Shown one piece after another: positions 34,343 to 43,275 of a stretch of 64,000 bases of DNA; the stretch's first letter is position 1, and the number at the start of each line of letters is the position of its first letter. The notes below the pieces were generated by a model. That model had not been told where the DNA came from, ran no database searches, and worked only from the letters and a program-made list of their open reading frames with translations. This DNA is from GCA-2731375 sp964631725 (GTDB lineage: Bacteria; Pseudomonadota; Alphaproteobacteria; GCA-2731375), in the NCBI GenBank assembly GCA_964631725.1, contig CAZVYX010000012.1:51428-115427 (forward strand), written 5' to 3'. A program made the translations under genes and the position numbers.

Positions 34343-35275
34343 CTAGTCGGCATCGATGACCGCCTGCACATCCTTTGGATCGACTGCGAAGTCCAGGTCG
34401 GCACGTTCCTGTTGCAACAACATGGAAACGCGGGAATCGCGGCCGCCCCAGCCCCGGGCCAGAGCTTCGGTCATTTCCGCCACGGTTTGATCGATCAGGC
34501 GCATGGGCACGCCGACATCGCGGCCCATCTGGGCCGCCAGGGAAACGTCCTTGTGAGCCAGGCGCAGGGCAAAAGCCGGCGGGTCATATTGGTTGATCAG
34601 ATAATGTTCGCCAAGACTGTCGAAGGTCCGCTGCCGGCCCCGCGCGCCTTGACGCACCGCCTCGAACAGCGCCAGGGGCTCAACGCCGGCCTTGACGCCA
34701 ACCGAGAAGACCTCAGCCAGGGCCGTCTGAATGGCATAGCCGGCGGCATTATGGACCAGCTTGGCCACCGCGCCGGCGCCGATGGCGCCGATATAGCGGA
34801 CCTGATCGCCCAGGGCGTCGAGGCAGGCGCGGTTGGCCTCGAACACGTCCCGGTCGCCGCCGACCCAGATTGCCAGCTTGCCCGACGCCGCACCCTTGGG
34901 CCCGCCGCTGACCGGGGCATCGAAGCAATGCAGATCCTTCGCGGCAAAGGCCGCGCCAATATGGCGCACGGAGGTGGGGGAGTTGGTAGACAGATCGAAA
35001 AACACCGAACCGGGGCGCATGCCGGCGATCAGGCCGTCGCTTGCGTCCAGGGCCACGGCCTCGATTTCCGGCGGACCGGGCAGGGAGGTCATCACCACGT
35101 CCGTTGCCGCCGCCAGCTCCCGCGGAGTATCGGCCCATTTGGCGCCGGCCCTCAGGTGCGGTTCGGCGGCCTGGCGGTGCAGGTCGTTCACGGTAACGTC
35201 AAACCCGGCCTTGATCAGGTTGGTTGCGAAGGAGGCGCCCATGGTGCCCAGGCCGATAAATCCGATCTTTGTCAT
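34343..35275 (-). CDS. 3-hydroxyisobutyrate dehydrogenase-like NAD(P)-dependent oxidoreductase
   Basis: This 310-residue beta-hydroxyacid dehydrogenase has the Rossmann motif GFIGLGTMGASFATNLIKAG at the N-terminus. The substrate-binding DAPVSGGPKGA is near 119-129, and the catalytic Lys in GAVAKLVHNAAG is near 170. It oxidises or reduces a short beta-hydroxy acid. Its position in the molybdenum hydroxylase transcript suggests a later step of the same catabolic route. Confidence 0.9.
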   Translation of the reverse strand: MTKIGFIGLGTMGASFATNLIKAGFDVTVNDLHRQAAEPHLRAGAKWADTPRELAAATDVVMTSLPGPPEIEAVALDASDGLIAGMRPGSVFFDLSTNSPTSVRHIGAAFAAKDLHCFDAPVSGGPKGAASGKLAIWVGGDRDVFEANRACLDALGDQVRYIGAIGAGAVAKLVHNAAGYAIQTALAEVFSVGVKAGVEPLALFEAVRQGARGRQRTFDSLGEHYLINQYDPPAFALRLAHKDVSLAAQMGRDVGVPMRLIDQTVAEMTEALARGWGGRDSRVSMLLQQERADLDFAVDPKDVQAVIDAD

Positions 35276-35287
35276 CTACCCGCACCC

Positions 35288-35596
35288 TTACTCTTGGCCT
35301 TCGAAAATTTCCAAGGCCACACGGCCCGCATTCACGGCGCAGGGCCAGCCGGAATAAAAGGCCATATGCGTGATCAGGCCAAACATCTCTTCCTTGGTGA
35401 CGCCGTTGTCGATGGCCCGCGCCATGTGGCCGCGCAACTCCTGGGTCCGGTACAGCGCGATCAGCACGGCGCAGGTGGCCAGACTGCGATCGCGCTTCGA
35501 CAGCTCGGGCTGTTCCCAGACATCGCCGAACAGCACTTCGTCGCGCAGTTTGCCCAACTGCGGGATCAATTCATAAACGGTTTTCTTCTCTGCCAT
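35288..35596 (-). CDS. Carboxymuconolactone decarboxylase family protein
   Basis: This is a 102-residue AhpD/CMD-fold protein with RDRSLATCAVLIALYRTQELRGHMARAIDNG and GLITHMAFYSGWPCAVNAG, matching PcaC-like short forms. The peroxidase-type CxxC is absent, so an AhpD-like redox role is unlikely. It is the most upstream gene of the minus-strand operon reaching down to the molybdenum hydroxylase, 12 bases from the next gene. The exact substrate is not known. Confidence 0.88.
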   Translation of the reverse strand: MAEKKTVYELIPQLGKLRDEVLFGDVWEQPELSKRDRSLATCAVLIALYRTQELRGHMARAIDNGVTKEEMFGLITHMAFYSGWPCAVNAGRVALEIFEGQE

Positions 35597-35680
35597 CGCG
35601 CCCTCCCAGGCTTGACCATGTTGTTATTCCGGCAAATCATGGCATTCCACGTCGGCAATAAAAAGGGGGTTGGTTGAAAC

Positions 35681-36616
35681 ATGGCGCACATCCTGGTGAC
35701 GGGAGCCTCGGGCTTCGTGGGTGCGGCGGTGGTCGCGGCCCTGGCGGCCCGGGGTGACCGGGTGACGGCGTTTGATATGGGCCTCTCGCCGGCGCTGCGC
35801 GATATTGCCGAAAAGTACGAGACCGTACGCCCGGTCCTGGGCGAGATCACCGAAAGCGCGGCGGTTATGGCACTGTTTCAGGAAGACTCGCCCGATTGCG
35901 TCTTTCATGCCGCCGCCATTGTCGGCGTCATCGCCTCCGTTCGTGCGCCGGCGCGTACCTTCGAGGTCAATATCGGTGGCACCATTAATTTGCTCGAGGC
36001 CATGCGCCTGTTCGGCACCCGGCGCATGGTGCATATGAGCTCGGAAGAAACCTATGGTGCGTTTCAGGCGGATGTGATTGACGAGGAGCACCCGCAAAAT
36101 CCGGTGCATCCCTATGGCGTCTCGAAGCTGTCGGTGGAGCATCTGGGCCGGGGTTATCGGGAACAATACGGCCTGGAAGTAATTCATCTACGCGCCATCT
36201 GGGTCTATGGGCCGGATCTGCCGCGCGACCGGGTGCCGAATTCGTTTATCAACGCGGCCATCGCCGGACGCCCGTTTCATCAGCCATTCGGGGCCGATTT
36301 CATTTGTGACCATACCTATGTCGATGACATGACGGATCTGGCCCTGTTGGCCATCGACAAGGACGAACATCCCCACGATGCCTATAACGTAGGCACGGGC
36401 ACGGGCGTCAGTTTGCGGCAGATCGCTGAAATCACCGCCGATCTGGTGCCCGGCGCGCAACTGAGCGTCGGCAACGAACCCTTTCGCCATGGCGATGCGG
36501 ACTTCAATGTTGCCTGTGTGAAAAAAGGTGCCTTGGATATCAGCCGGGCCCGCGAGGTTCTGGGCTATAATCCCAAGTTCGACATCCGACGGGGCCTGGA
36601 GGCCTTTCTATCCTAG
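35681..36616 (+). CDS. NAD-dependent epimerase/dehydratase (extended SDR)
   Basis: This is a 311-residue extended SDR. The GASGFVGAAVV Rossmann motif starts at residue 7. The catalytic elements are MSSEETYG (Ser/Thr) and YGVSK (Tyr-x3-Lys), and the substrate-binding end contains YVDDMTDLALLAID and YNVGTGTGVSLRQIAEI. Family members act on nucleotide sugars or related sugar-like compounds. It is divergent from the catabolic operon. Its stop shares a CTAG with the convergent lactonase gene. Confidence 0.88.
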   Translation: MAHILVTGASGFVGAAVVAALAARGDRVTAFDMGLSPALRDIAEKYETVRPVLGEITESAAVMALFQEDSPDCVFHAAAIVGVIASVRAPARTFEVNIGGTINLLEAMRLFGTRRMVHMSSEETYGAFQADVIDEEHPQNPVHPYGVSKLSVEHLGRGYREQYGLEVIHLRAIWVYGPDLPRDRVPNSFINAAIAGRPFHQPFGADFICDHTYVDDMTDLALLAIDKDEHPHDAYNVGTGTGVSLRQIAEITADLVPGAQLSVGNEPFRHGDADFNVACVKKGALDISRAREVLGYNPKFDIRRGLEAFLS

Positions 36617-37416
36617 CTGTTGGGCGGCACGTCCAATCTGGCGACAATGCCCTCCAGATCCGGGCGGGGCGCGGGATAGCGTTGCAAAACAGCCGGGTCG
36701 TGGCCCGGAATGATATGCGCGTTATCGGGGGCCAGGGCGCGCAGCTTGCGGTGGCTTTCCAGCATTTCATATAGGTTTTCGTGAGTCTGAAACGGCGTTT
36801 CCTGTTCGAAACTTTCATAATAGTGCGCCGTGTCCGAGGCCAGGACCACCGGGCCACGTGCGGTATTCACACGCACGGCCTGCAGGCCTCGGGTATGGCC
36901 GGGCAGATGATGCACCGTAACGCCGGGTGCGATTTCGTCCTCGCCGGCATGGAAGATGACCCGGTCGCCATAGGTCAGGCGCACCATCTCCAACACATCA
37001 TCCAGCTTGAAGGAATGACGCAGGGCCGGATGGGTCATGGCCCGTCCGGTGACAAACGACATCTCTTCGTCCTGGATATGAAAGCAGGCCCTTGGAAACA
37101 GATCCAGATTGCCCGCGTGGTCATAATGCATGTGAGTGATGATCACGTCCTCGATTGTGTTGGCGTCGATGTCCAACAGCGCCAGGCCCTCCACCGGTGA
37201 ACGTAGGAAGCTGCGGCCCCGGCCTTCGCCTTCCTCCTTGTCGTAGCCGACATCAATGACGATGGTGCGCTGATCGTTGCGGATGACCCAGATGAAGTAG
37301 TCCATGGCGATGGGCGCATCATGGGGATCGCCATGCACGAACATGCCGCCGCGGTTGCCCACGCGGTCGCCATATTTGATGGCATAGATTTCGTAAGGTG
37401 CTTCGGGCATCTGCAA
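36613..37416 (-). CDS. N-acyl homoserine lactonase-like MBL-fold hydrolase
   Basis: This is a 267-residue metallo-beta-lactamase-fold enzyme. The dizinc motif is HMHYDHAGN near 111-119, with HLPGHTRGLQ and the bridging Asp in VVLASDTAHYYESF. These residues and length match the AHL-lactonase (AiiA/AttM) family, which opens lactone rings. Whether the substrate is a signal lactone or a catabolic lactone is undecided. The surrounding catabolic genes make the latter likely. Confidence 0.87.
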   Translation of the reverse strand: MQMPEAPYEIYAIKYGDRVGNRGGMFVHGDPHDAPIAMDYFIWVIRNDQRTIVIDVGYDKEEGEGRGRSFLRSPVEGLALLDIDANTIEDVIITHMHYDHAGNLDLFPRACFHIQDEEMSFVTGRAMTHPALRHSFKLDDVLEMVRLTYGDRVIFHAGEDEIAPGVTVHHLPGHTRGLQAVRVNTARGPVVLASDTAHYYESFEQETPFQTHENLYEMLESHRKLRALAPDNAHIIPGHDPAVLQRYPAPRPDLEGIVARLDVPPNS

Positions 37417-37472
37417 TCCTCTCTTGTCAGTCTGGATTTAGTGTACCATTGCGCATCAGTTGGGGAGAGACC

Positions 37473-38450
37473 ATGCGATTCATTATTTACGGCGCCGGCG
37501 GCGTTGGCGGCGTTATTGGGGCACAATTGTATCAGGGTGATGAGGATGTGATGCTGATTGCCCGTGGTGATCATCTGGCGGCAATCCAGGATCAGGGCCT
37601 GCTGTATAAGACCCCGCATCAGTCCGTGCGTTTGCCCGTTCCGGCGGTCGGCCACCCGCGGGATATCGATTTTCGGCCCGATGACGTGGTCATTCTGACC
37701 ATGAAGACGCAGCATACGGAAGCTGCGCTGGAGGACCTACGCCGGGCCGCGGGTGACGAGATCCCGCTGTTTTGTTGTCAAAATGGCGTCGCCAATGAAC
37801 GCATGGCCCTCCGCCGGTTCCAGAATGTCCACGCCATGATGGTCTATCTGCCGGCCCTCGCGCTGGAGCCTGGCACTGTCATGGCCCATGCGGCGCGCAA
37901 GTCCGGCGTGCTGGATGCCAGCATTTATCCCACCGGCAGCAACGATCTGGTGGCGGCGGTGACTGGCATCTTGGACGGGGTCAATTTCTCGGCCCGGCCC
38001 AACCCGACGGTGATGCGTTTCAAATACGGCAAGCTGATCATGAATCTGGGCAACGCCCTGGCGGCAATCTCACCCCCCGGTGATGAGGTCGATCAAATCC
38101 GGGCCCAGTTGCGGGCCGAGGCCGAGGCCTGCATCAAGGCCGCCGGCATCGACTGCGCCAGTCAACAGGAGGAGAAGGATCGCCGGGGCGATTTGATGAA
38201 ATCGGCGCCCGTGGACGGAGAAAAACGCGGCGGTGGTTCGTCCTGGCAAAGCCTGGTGCGCGGCACCGGCAATATCGAAACCGACTATCTGAATGGCGAG
38301 ATCGTCATGCTGGGCCGCCTGCACGGCATAGCCACGCCGGCTAACCTTACCTTGCAGCGACTTGCCAACAGCCTTGCCGCCGGCAACGGGACGCCAAAAA
38401 GCATCCCCCTGGCGGAAGTGCGGCGACGGATCGATCAGGTGACCGGCTAG
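37473..38450 (+). CDS. Ketopantoate reductase-like NADPH dehydrogenase
   Basis: This 325-residue protein resembles 2-dehydropantoate 2-reductase. The dinucleotide motif GAGGVGGVIGAQL starts at residue 7. VVILTMKTQHTEAAL follows, with CQNGVANE near 103-110. The conserved Lys is in KYGKLIMNLGNAL, and the C-terminal helical domain is present. I chose the ATG at 37473, with GGGGAG upstream. As it lies among catabolic genes it may act on another 2-oxo acid rather than in pantothenate synthesis, so no panE symbol is given. Confidence 0.85.
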   Translation: MRFIIYGAGGVGGVIGAQLYQGDEDVMLIARGDHLAAIQDQGLLYKTPHQSVRLPVPAVGHPRDIDFRPDDVVILTMKTQHTEAALEDLRRAAGDEIPLFCCQNGVANERMALRRFQNVHAMMVYLPALALEPGTVMAHAARKSGVLDASIYPTGSNDLVAAVTGILDGVNFSARPNPTVMRFKYGKLIMNLGNALAAISPPGDEVDQIRAQLRAEAEACIKAAGIDCASQQEEKDRRGDLMKSAPVDGEKRGGGSSWQSLVRGTGNIETDYLNGEIVMLGRLHGIATPANLTLQRLANSLAAGNGTPKSIPLAEVRRRIDQVTG

Positions 38451-39238
38451 ACCGGTCCAAATTTCGGCGGCCGTTTTTCCAGGAAGGCGCGCATGCCTTC
38501 GCGGGCATCGTCGGAGAGAATCAGCTCAACCTGATTTCTGTGTTCGAAATCCAGGACCTCCCGTAGGGATGCATTGGCGGCCGCATGGACGCCACGCTTG
38601 ATTGCCGCCAGGGCCTGTGGCGGGCCACTGGCCAGACGCAGGGCGAAGGCCTGGACATCCTCCCTAAACGTTTCCATGGGGTAAAGCTGGTTCAACAGGC
38701 CCAGGCGGTAGGCTTCCTCCGCCTTGATACGGTCACCCAGCATCATTAGTTCCATGGCCTTGGCGCCGCCGACCAGCGCTGTCAGCGTGTCGAAGCCGCC
38801 CCAATCGGGGATCAGGCCGATCTTCACGAAACTCTCGGAAAACAGGCTTTTCTCGCAGCCGAGGCGGATGTCGCAGGCCAGGGCCATGTTCATCCCGCCA
38901 CCCGCCGCCGGGCCGTTGACCGCCGCAATCACCGGTTTGGGCATGGTGCGCAACAGAGTGACGACCGCCTCCACCGTGCCCAGCAGGCCCTCGATAACGC
39001 TGGGGTCGTTGTTCTCCTGCCAATCCGCCATGGCCGCGATATCGCCGCCGGCGCAGAACGCCTTGCCCGTGCCCGTTATCACCACGCAGCGCACTCCTGG
39101 GTCTTTGGCAAAGGATTCCAACTGCCGCAAAATCACGGTCCGCATATCGCCGGCCAGGGCGTTCATCGCCTCCGGCCGGTTCAGGGTGATGGTGGCGACG
39201 TGGTCGGTCACGTCGAACAGAACTTGGCTGTCGGTCAT
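38447..39238 (-). CDS. Enoyl-CoA hydratase/isomerase family protein
   Basis: This is a 263-residue crotonase. The oxyanion-hole stretches are FCAGGDIAAM (about 61-70) and NGPAAGGGMNMALACDIRLG (about 108-127). Neither catalytic Glu of classical enoyl-CoA hydratase is at its usual place (Asn117 and Phe137). SFVKIGLIPDWGG with Asp145 instead resembles PaaG-like or enoyl-CoA isomerase members. An isomerase or other crotonase-type reaction is therefore more likely than hydration. It is convergent with the reductase gene, sharing CTAG. Confidence 0.88.
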   Translation of the reverse strand: MTDSQVLFDVTDHVATITLNRPEAMNALAGDMRTVILRQLESFAKDPGVRCVVITGTGKAFCAGGDIAAMADWQENNDPSVIEGLLGTVEAVVTLLRTMPKPVIAAVNGPAAGGGMNMALACDIRLGCEKSLFSESFVKIGLIPDWGGFDTLTALVGGAKAMELMMLGDRIKAEEAYRLGLLNQLYPMETFREDVQAFALRLASGPPQALAAIKRGVHAAANASLREVLDFEHRNQVELILSDDAREGMRAFLEKRPPKFGPV

Positions 39239-39317
39239 CTGGAAATACCTTTGGCTTGCGGGACGATGATCTCGGGATCATCATGGCGGCAGAGGAAACG
39301 GAAAGGATAGCTTGATC

Positions 39318-40199
39318 ATGACGATTGGCAAATGGGGTGTTTGGTTCGCGCCCAACAGAATGCCCCTGGAACAGGTTGGACGCTTGGCGGACGAAGTCGA
39401 GGCGCATGGCTATGACGTCCTATGGTATCCGGAATCCGTGGCGTTTGAGGCCATGGCCCTGGGCGGCTACTATCTGGGCCGGACCGCGAAGCTGAATGTG
39501 GCCAGCGGTATCGCCAATATCTATGCCCGCGATGCGGCCGCCGCCATGCAGGGACACAACAGCCTGAACGCCCTATATGATGGGCGTTTCATCCTGGGCC
39601 TCGGCGTCTCCCATATACCCATGGTCGAGAATGTGCGCGGCCATGAATACGGCAAGCCGCTTGCCACCATGCGCGCCTATCTTGACGCCATGTACGCCAC
39701 GCCCGTGCAAGTCGAGGCACCTGAACGCCGGGTGGTGTTGGCGGCCCTGGGCCCGAAGATGCTGGCGCTGGCGGCGGAACATGCCGATGGCGCCTTGCCC
39801 TACAACGTCACGCCGGAACATACCGCACGGGCAAGGGAGATCATGGGGCCCGGCAAGGCGATTTATGTGGAGCAGAAGATCTGCCTGACAGAGGACGCCG
39901 CCGCCGCGCGCGAGGTTGCGGCGAAGCAGTTGGCCATGTATCTGGTGCTGCCGAACTACCGTAACTGCTGGCTTAGCCTGGGCTTTACCGAGGACGATTT
40001 GTCCGGCCAGGGCAGTGAGCGTTTTCTCGACGCCATGGTCGCCTGGGGATCGGAGCAGACCATCCGCGCCCGCCTGCAGGCCCATTTCGATGCCGGCGCC
40101 GACCATGTGGCGATCCAGCCCTTTGATCCGGCGGGCGGCGCCTCGCCGGACTGGAATGCCCTCGCCGTCTTTGCGCCCAATTTTGCATCGGCTGCATAA
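39318..40199 (+). CDS. Luciferase-like (LLM) F420/FMN-dependent oxidoreductase, copy 1
   Basis: This is a 293-residue TIM-barrel oxidoreductase of the luciferase-like family. Evidence is WFAPNRMPLEQVGRLADEVEAHGYD at the N-terminus, YDGRFILGLGVSH, RVVLAALGPKMLALAAEHADG and the C-terminal GADHVAIQPFDP. These proteins use F420 or reduced FMN. The family cannot be split further by eye. The start at 39318 has AAAGGA upstream. Confidence 0.85.
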   Translation: MTIGKWGVWFAPNRMPLEQVGRLADEVEAHGYDVLWYPESVAFEAMALGGYYLGRTAKLNVASGIANIYARDAAAAMQGHNSLNALYDGRFILGLGVSHIPMVENVRGHEYGKPLATMRAYLDAMYATPVQVEAPERRVVLAALGPKMLALAAEHADGALPYNVTPEHTARAREIMGPGKAIYVEQKICLTEDAAAAREVAAKQLAMYLVLPNYRNCWLSLGFTEDDLSGQGSERFLDAMVAWGSEQTIRARLQAHFDAGADHVAIQPFDPAGGASPDWNALAVFAPNFASAA

Positions 40200-40244
40200 G
40201 CCTCCTATATTCGGACACAGAAAACCCAAGCAGGAGAGAACACC

Positions 40245-40559
40245 ATGTCAGCCGTAAATGTCGTCGCCGTGATCACCGCCAAACCTGGCCAGCGCGCGGC
40301 CATCTTGAAAGAGTTCCGTGCCAATATGCCCGCCGTGCATGCCGAGGAAGGCTGCATCAAATATGTTCCCACGATTGATGCCGAGGGCATGGGCAGCTTT
40401 CAAACGCCATTCGGCGAAGATGCCTTCGTTGTCATTGAAATATGGGAAAGCAAGGAGCATTTGATGGCCCATGCCGCCTCCGATCATATGAAGGCCTATG
40501 GCGCCAAGACCAAGGACATGATCGCCAGCCGGGTCATTCACGTCCTCTCCGACGCGTGA
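40245..40559 (+). CDS. Antibiotic biosynthesis monooxygenase (ABM) domain protein
   Basis: This is a 104-residue ABM/quinol-monooxygenase-type dimeric alpha-beta barrel. The N-terminal strand is NVVAVITAKPGQR, then a helix KEFRANMPAVHAEEGCIKYVP, and IEIWESKEHLMAHAASDHMKAY, the typical C-terminal helix. It may oxidise an aromatic or quinol cofactor-free. CAGGAGAGAACACC precedes the ATG. A terminator follows it. Confidence 0.87.
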   Translation: MSAVNVVAVITAKPGQRAAILKEFRANMPAVHAEEGCIKYVPTIDAEGMGSFQTPFGEDAFVVIEIWESKEHLMAHAASDHMKAYGAKTKDMIASRVIHVLSDA

Positions 40560-40586
40560 CATTCGATCGATAGACGAAATTGACTT

Positions 40587-40620
40587 GGCCGCACCGGACC
40601 TGGTGCGGTCTTGTCGTTTT
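40587..40620 (+). terminator. Rho-independent terminator after the ABM gene
   Basis: A 9-bp stem (GGCCGCACC/GGTGCGGTC, one G-U pair) with a 6-base loop is followed by TTGTCGTTTT. It lies 19 bases before the flavin reductase start, so it may also attenuate that gene. Confidence 0.6.
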
Positions 40621-40638
40621 CAGGAAGGAACTCCGCAC

Positions 40639-41307
40639 ATGCACTATGATGCCATCGAGAACAACCATGGTTTGGCGCACGATCCCTTCAAGGCCCTGAT
40701 CGCGCCCCGGCCCATCGGCTGGATCGGCTCTGTCAGCAAGGACGGGATCTATAACCTTGCGCCCTATAGCTTTTTCAACGCGGTCAGCGACCGGCCGCAT
40801 TATGTGATGTTCTCGTCGAAGCACATCAAGGACAGCGTGCGCAATATTCAGGAGACCGGGGAATTCACCTGTTCCCTGTCCACCTGGGATACCCGTGACG
40901 GCATGAATATCAGTTCCGCCCCCGTGCCGGCGGATGTGGACGAATTTCCCATTTCCAATTTGACTGCAACGGCCTCGAAATTCGTCAAGCCGCCCCGGGT
41001 CAAGGAAAGCCCGGCGGCGTTTGAATGCCGCTATTGGAAAACCATCGAACTGCCGGACGTGGAGCCCGGTTCCGACCAGGGGCACTTCATCGTCATTGGC
41101 CAGGTCGTGGGTATCTATATTGACGATTCATTCGTCACCAATGGCCTGGTGGACACCGGTGCCATGCGGCCCCTGGCCCGCCTGGGCTATATGGACTATG
41201 CCGTGGTAACGCCGGAAACCATGCTGACCATAAACCGGCCGGAAATGACGGAATCGGGCGAGATCGCCAAGGCCCAGGCTGGTTCCTGGGATGGCGGATA
41301 CAGGTAG
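40639..41307 (+). CDS. Flavin reductase family protein
   Basis: This is a 222-residue flavin reductase-like, FMN-binding split-barrel protein. RPIGWIGSVSKDGIYNLAPYSFFNAVSDRPHY is the family core (residues about 23-54). EFTCSLSTWDT follows, then HFIVIGQVVGIYIDD. It likely supplies reduced flavin to a flavin-dependent partner such as the LLM enzyme encoded next. I chose the ATG at 40639 because AGGAAGGA lies about 10 bases upstream. Confidence 0.88.
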   Translation: MHYDAIENNHGLAHDPFKALIAPRPIGWIGSVSKDGIYNLAPYSFFNAVSDRPHYVMFSSKHIKDSVRNIQETGEFTCSLSTWDTRDGMNISSAPVPADVDEFPISNLTATASKFVKPPRVKESPAAFECRYWKTIELPDVEPGSDQGHFIVIGQVVGIYIDDSFVTNGLVDTGAMRPLARLGYMDYAVVTPETMLTINRPEMTESGEIAKAQAGSWDGGYR

Positions 41308-41317
41308 GGAGGTCATT

Positions 41318-42256
41318 ATGACGGTACGTCTTGGATATCTTTTGCCGACCCGGGAGCGGGTCATGCGGGGCCAGCCCGAAACTGGCCCGTTGATCGACCT
41401 TGCGGAACGGGCCGAGGCGATTGGTTTTGATTCCGTCTGGGTCGGTGACAGCCTGCTCGCCAGGCCCCGGCACGAACCGTTGACCCTGCTGGCGGGCATC
41501 GCGGGCCGTACGAAGAAGGTGGAACTGGGCACGGCGGTGCTGCTGCCCACCCTGCGCAATCCGGTGATCATGGCGCATCAGGTCGCGACGTTGGATCAGA
41601 TCAGCGAGGGCCGGGTGATCCTTGGCGTCGGCATCGCCGGCGATGTCCCGGCCATTCGGGCCGAGTTCGAATCCGCCGGCGTGCCGTTTGAAAAACGGGT
41701 TGGCCGCATGATGGAGGGATTGCGCCTGTGCAAGGCGTTATGGAGTGGCGAGCCGGTGGATTGGGACGGCCGCTGGCGGGTGGAACAGGGCGTCCTGGGC
41801 CCGACGCCCCATAGACCGGGCGGCCCGCCGATCTGGGGCGGCGGCTCGGCCCCCGCCAGCCGGGCGCGGGCCGGGCGTCATTTCGACGGCTGGTTCCCGA
41901 CGGGTCCGGACGCGGCCGGCTGGGCCGAACAATGGGCCGGCGTCAGGGACAGCGCGCGGGAGGCTGGGCGTGATCCCGATGACCTCGTGGGGGCATTGTA
42001 TCTGACCATGGCCATCAATGACGATGCGGCCAAGGCCCAGCAACAGGTCGATACCTTCATGGAGGAATACTACGGCGTTTCGGCCAAGGTTCTGGCGAAA
42101 CATCAGGCGACCTACGCCGGCCCGGCGGCGGGTGCGGCCGAATGGCTGCGGGGCTATGCGGACGCGGGCGCCACCCATATGGTTCTGCGCTTCGCCGGCG
42201 AGCACGAGAAGCATATGGATACGATCTCGGAAATTCGCGCTTCGTTGGGCTGGTGA
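41318..42256 (+). CDS. Luciferase-like (LLM) oxidoreductase, copy 2
   Basis: This is a 312-residue luciferase-like TIM-barrel enzyme. It contains LIDLAERAEAIGFDSVWVGDSLLARPRHEPLTLLAGIAG, VELGTAVLLPTLRNPVIMAHQVATLD and GRVILGVGIAGDVPAIRAEF. GGGAGG lies just upstream of the ATG. It is 10 bases after the flavin reductase gene, which suggests a two-component flavin monooxygenase rather than F420 use. Confidence 0.88.
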   Translation: MTVRLGYLLPTRERVMRGQPETGPLIDLAERAEAIGFDSVWVGDSLLARPRHEPLTLLAGIAGRTKKVELGTAVLLPTLRNPVIMAHQVATLDQISEGRVILGVGIAGDVPAIRAEFESAGVPFEKRVGRMMEGLRLCKALWSGEPVDWDGRWRVEQGVLGPTPHRPGGPPIWGGGSAPASRARAGRHFDGWFPTGPDAAGWAEQWAGVRDSAREAGRDPDDLVGALYLTMAINDDAAKAQQQVDTFMEEYYGVSAKVLAKHQATYAGPAAGAAEWLRGYADAGATHMVLRFAGEHEKHMDTISEIRASLGW

Positions 42257-42362
42257 GGACCGGAAGCACCGTCATCACCGGAGTTCATCCGAGTTGTGTC
42301 TGTTGCCCGCGGCGCAAAAACCGGGCGGCGCTGTTTGCGTGAAAGTGATCGCGCGGACAATT

Positions 42363-42375
42363 GACCCGCCGGGTC
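42363..42375 (+). terminator. Short hairpin after LLM copy 2
   Basis: GACCC/GGGTC stem with a 3-base loop, followed by TTTCG. It is weak and lies about 110 bases past the gene. Confidence 0.3.
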
Positions 42376-42462
42376 TTTCGTGTAACGCTTTATGTCAAAT
42401 GTTGATCGGTCCATCTGGTCCGTATCGCGGGGCCGGTCGCTTGCTCAGATGGGGGTAAGACC

Positions 42463-43275
42463 ATGCCTAGTAAGTCTCTAATTTCCGGATTCCTGGCCAG
42501 TGTTCTGGCAGTGGCCTATTTCGTATCGAACGCCCAGGCGGCGCCGCAGGCTCTGGCATTGCTGTCAACCGAGGGCGGGGTTCAACTGGCCTGCAGCGGT
42601 GACGAATGCGGCGCGACATTCAGCAGCTATTGCCTGCAGAACGAACGACATTCGCCGCCCGGCGGTACGCCCTACAAACTGGCCAGCAGCGACGGTTTTC
42701 AGGTCACGGCGGTGGATCGCCATGGCCGAACGAAGACGCTGACAACGTTGGATAAGTTCAAACTGACGGCGGCACGCACCCAGGTCGCGGTGCGTATCTC
42801 CATCGCCAAGCGCGATCTTGAAGAGCTGGGCATCAGGCTCATCAGCATCAACATCGGCAAGGATGTGACCCTGCTGCCCGTGCCCCAGGCGGGTGACAAG
42901 AATCCGTTCACCGAGGCGGAAATCGCCTTGGTGAAAGGCGCGCTTCGGCCAGCCGGCAGCCAGCTTGTCGATTTGGGCAATGGCCGGGCGGAGACCGTGC
43001 GCTGGCTGTCCAGTCAGGTCAATGCATTGCCTTATGGAGACGTCGGCACGCCGTTGGCGCATGAGGGCCTTGTGCAAAAGGCCACCGCCAGTCTGGCGGC
43101 GGCGGCGATGTCTTCAGAGGCGCGGACGCTGGCCAAGGCAACATTACGCGGCTGCGGAAGTGACCTGCAGTTACAGATCTATCCAAGTCTTCGCCGTTGT
43201 TTGGAATCGAGCCATGATGCCATTCTCTGGGATCTGAATGCCGACTATTGGCAGGCCATTCACACCGGTTCTTGA
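42463..43275 (+). CDS. Secreted hypothetical protein
   Basis: This is a 270-residue protein with a Sec signal peptide (about 1-26, ISGFLASVLAVAYFVSNAQA). The mature part has several Cys residues (about 44, 49, 57, and near the C-terminus GCGSDLQ and LRRCLES), which may form periplasmic disulfides. I recognise no domain. It is a single gene between the LLM cluster and the ABC transporter, preceded by about 200 bases of intergenic DNA. Confidence 0.7.
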   Translation: MPSKSLISGFLASVLAVAYFVSNAQAAPQALALLSTEGGVQLACSGDECGATFSSYCLQNERHSPPGGTPYKLASSDGFQVTAVDRHGRTKTLTTLDKFKLTAARTQVAVRISIAKRDLEELGIRLISINIGKDVTLLPVPQAGDKNPFTEAEIALVKGALRPAGSQLVDLGNGRAETVRWLSSQVNALPYGDVGTPLAHEGLVQKATASLAAAAMSSEARTLAKATLRGCGSDLQLQIYPSLRRCLESSHDAILWDLNADYWQAIHTGS

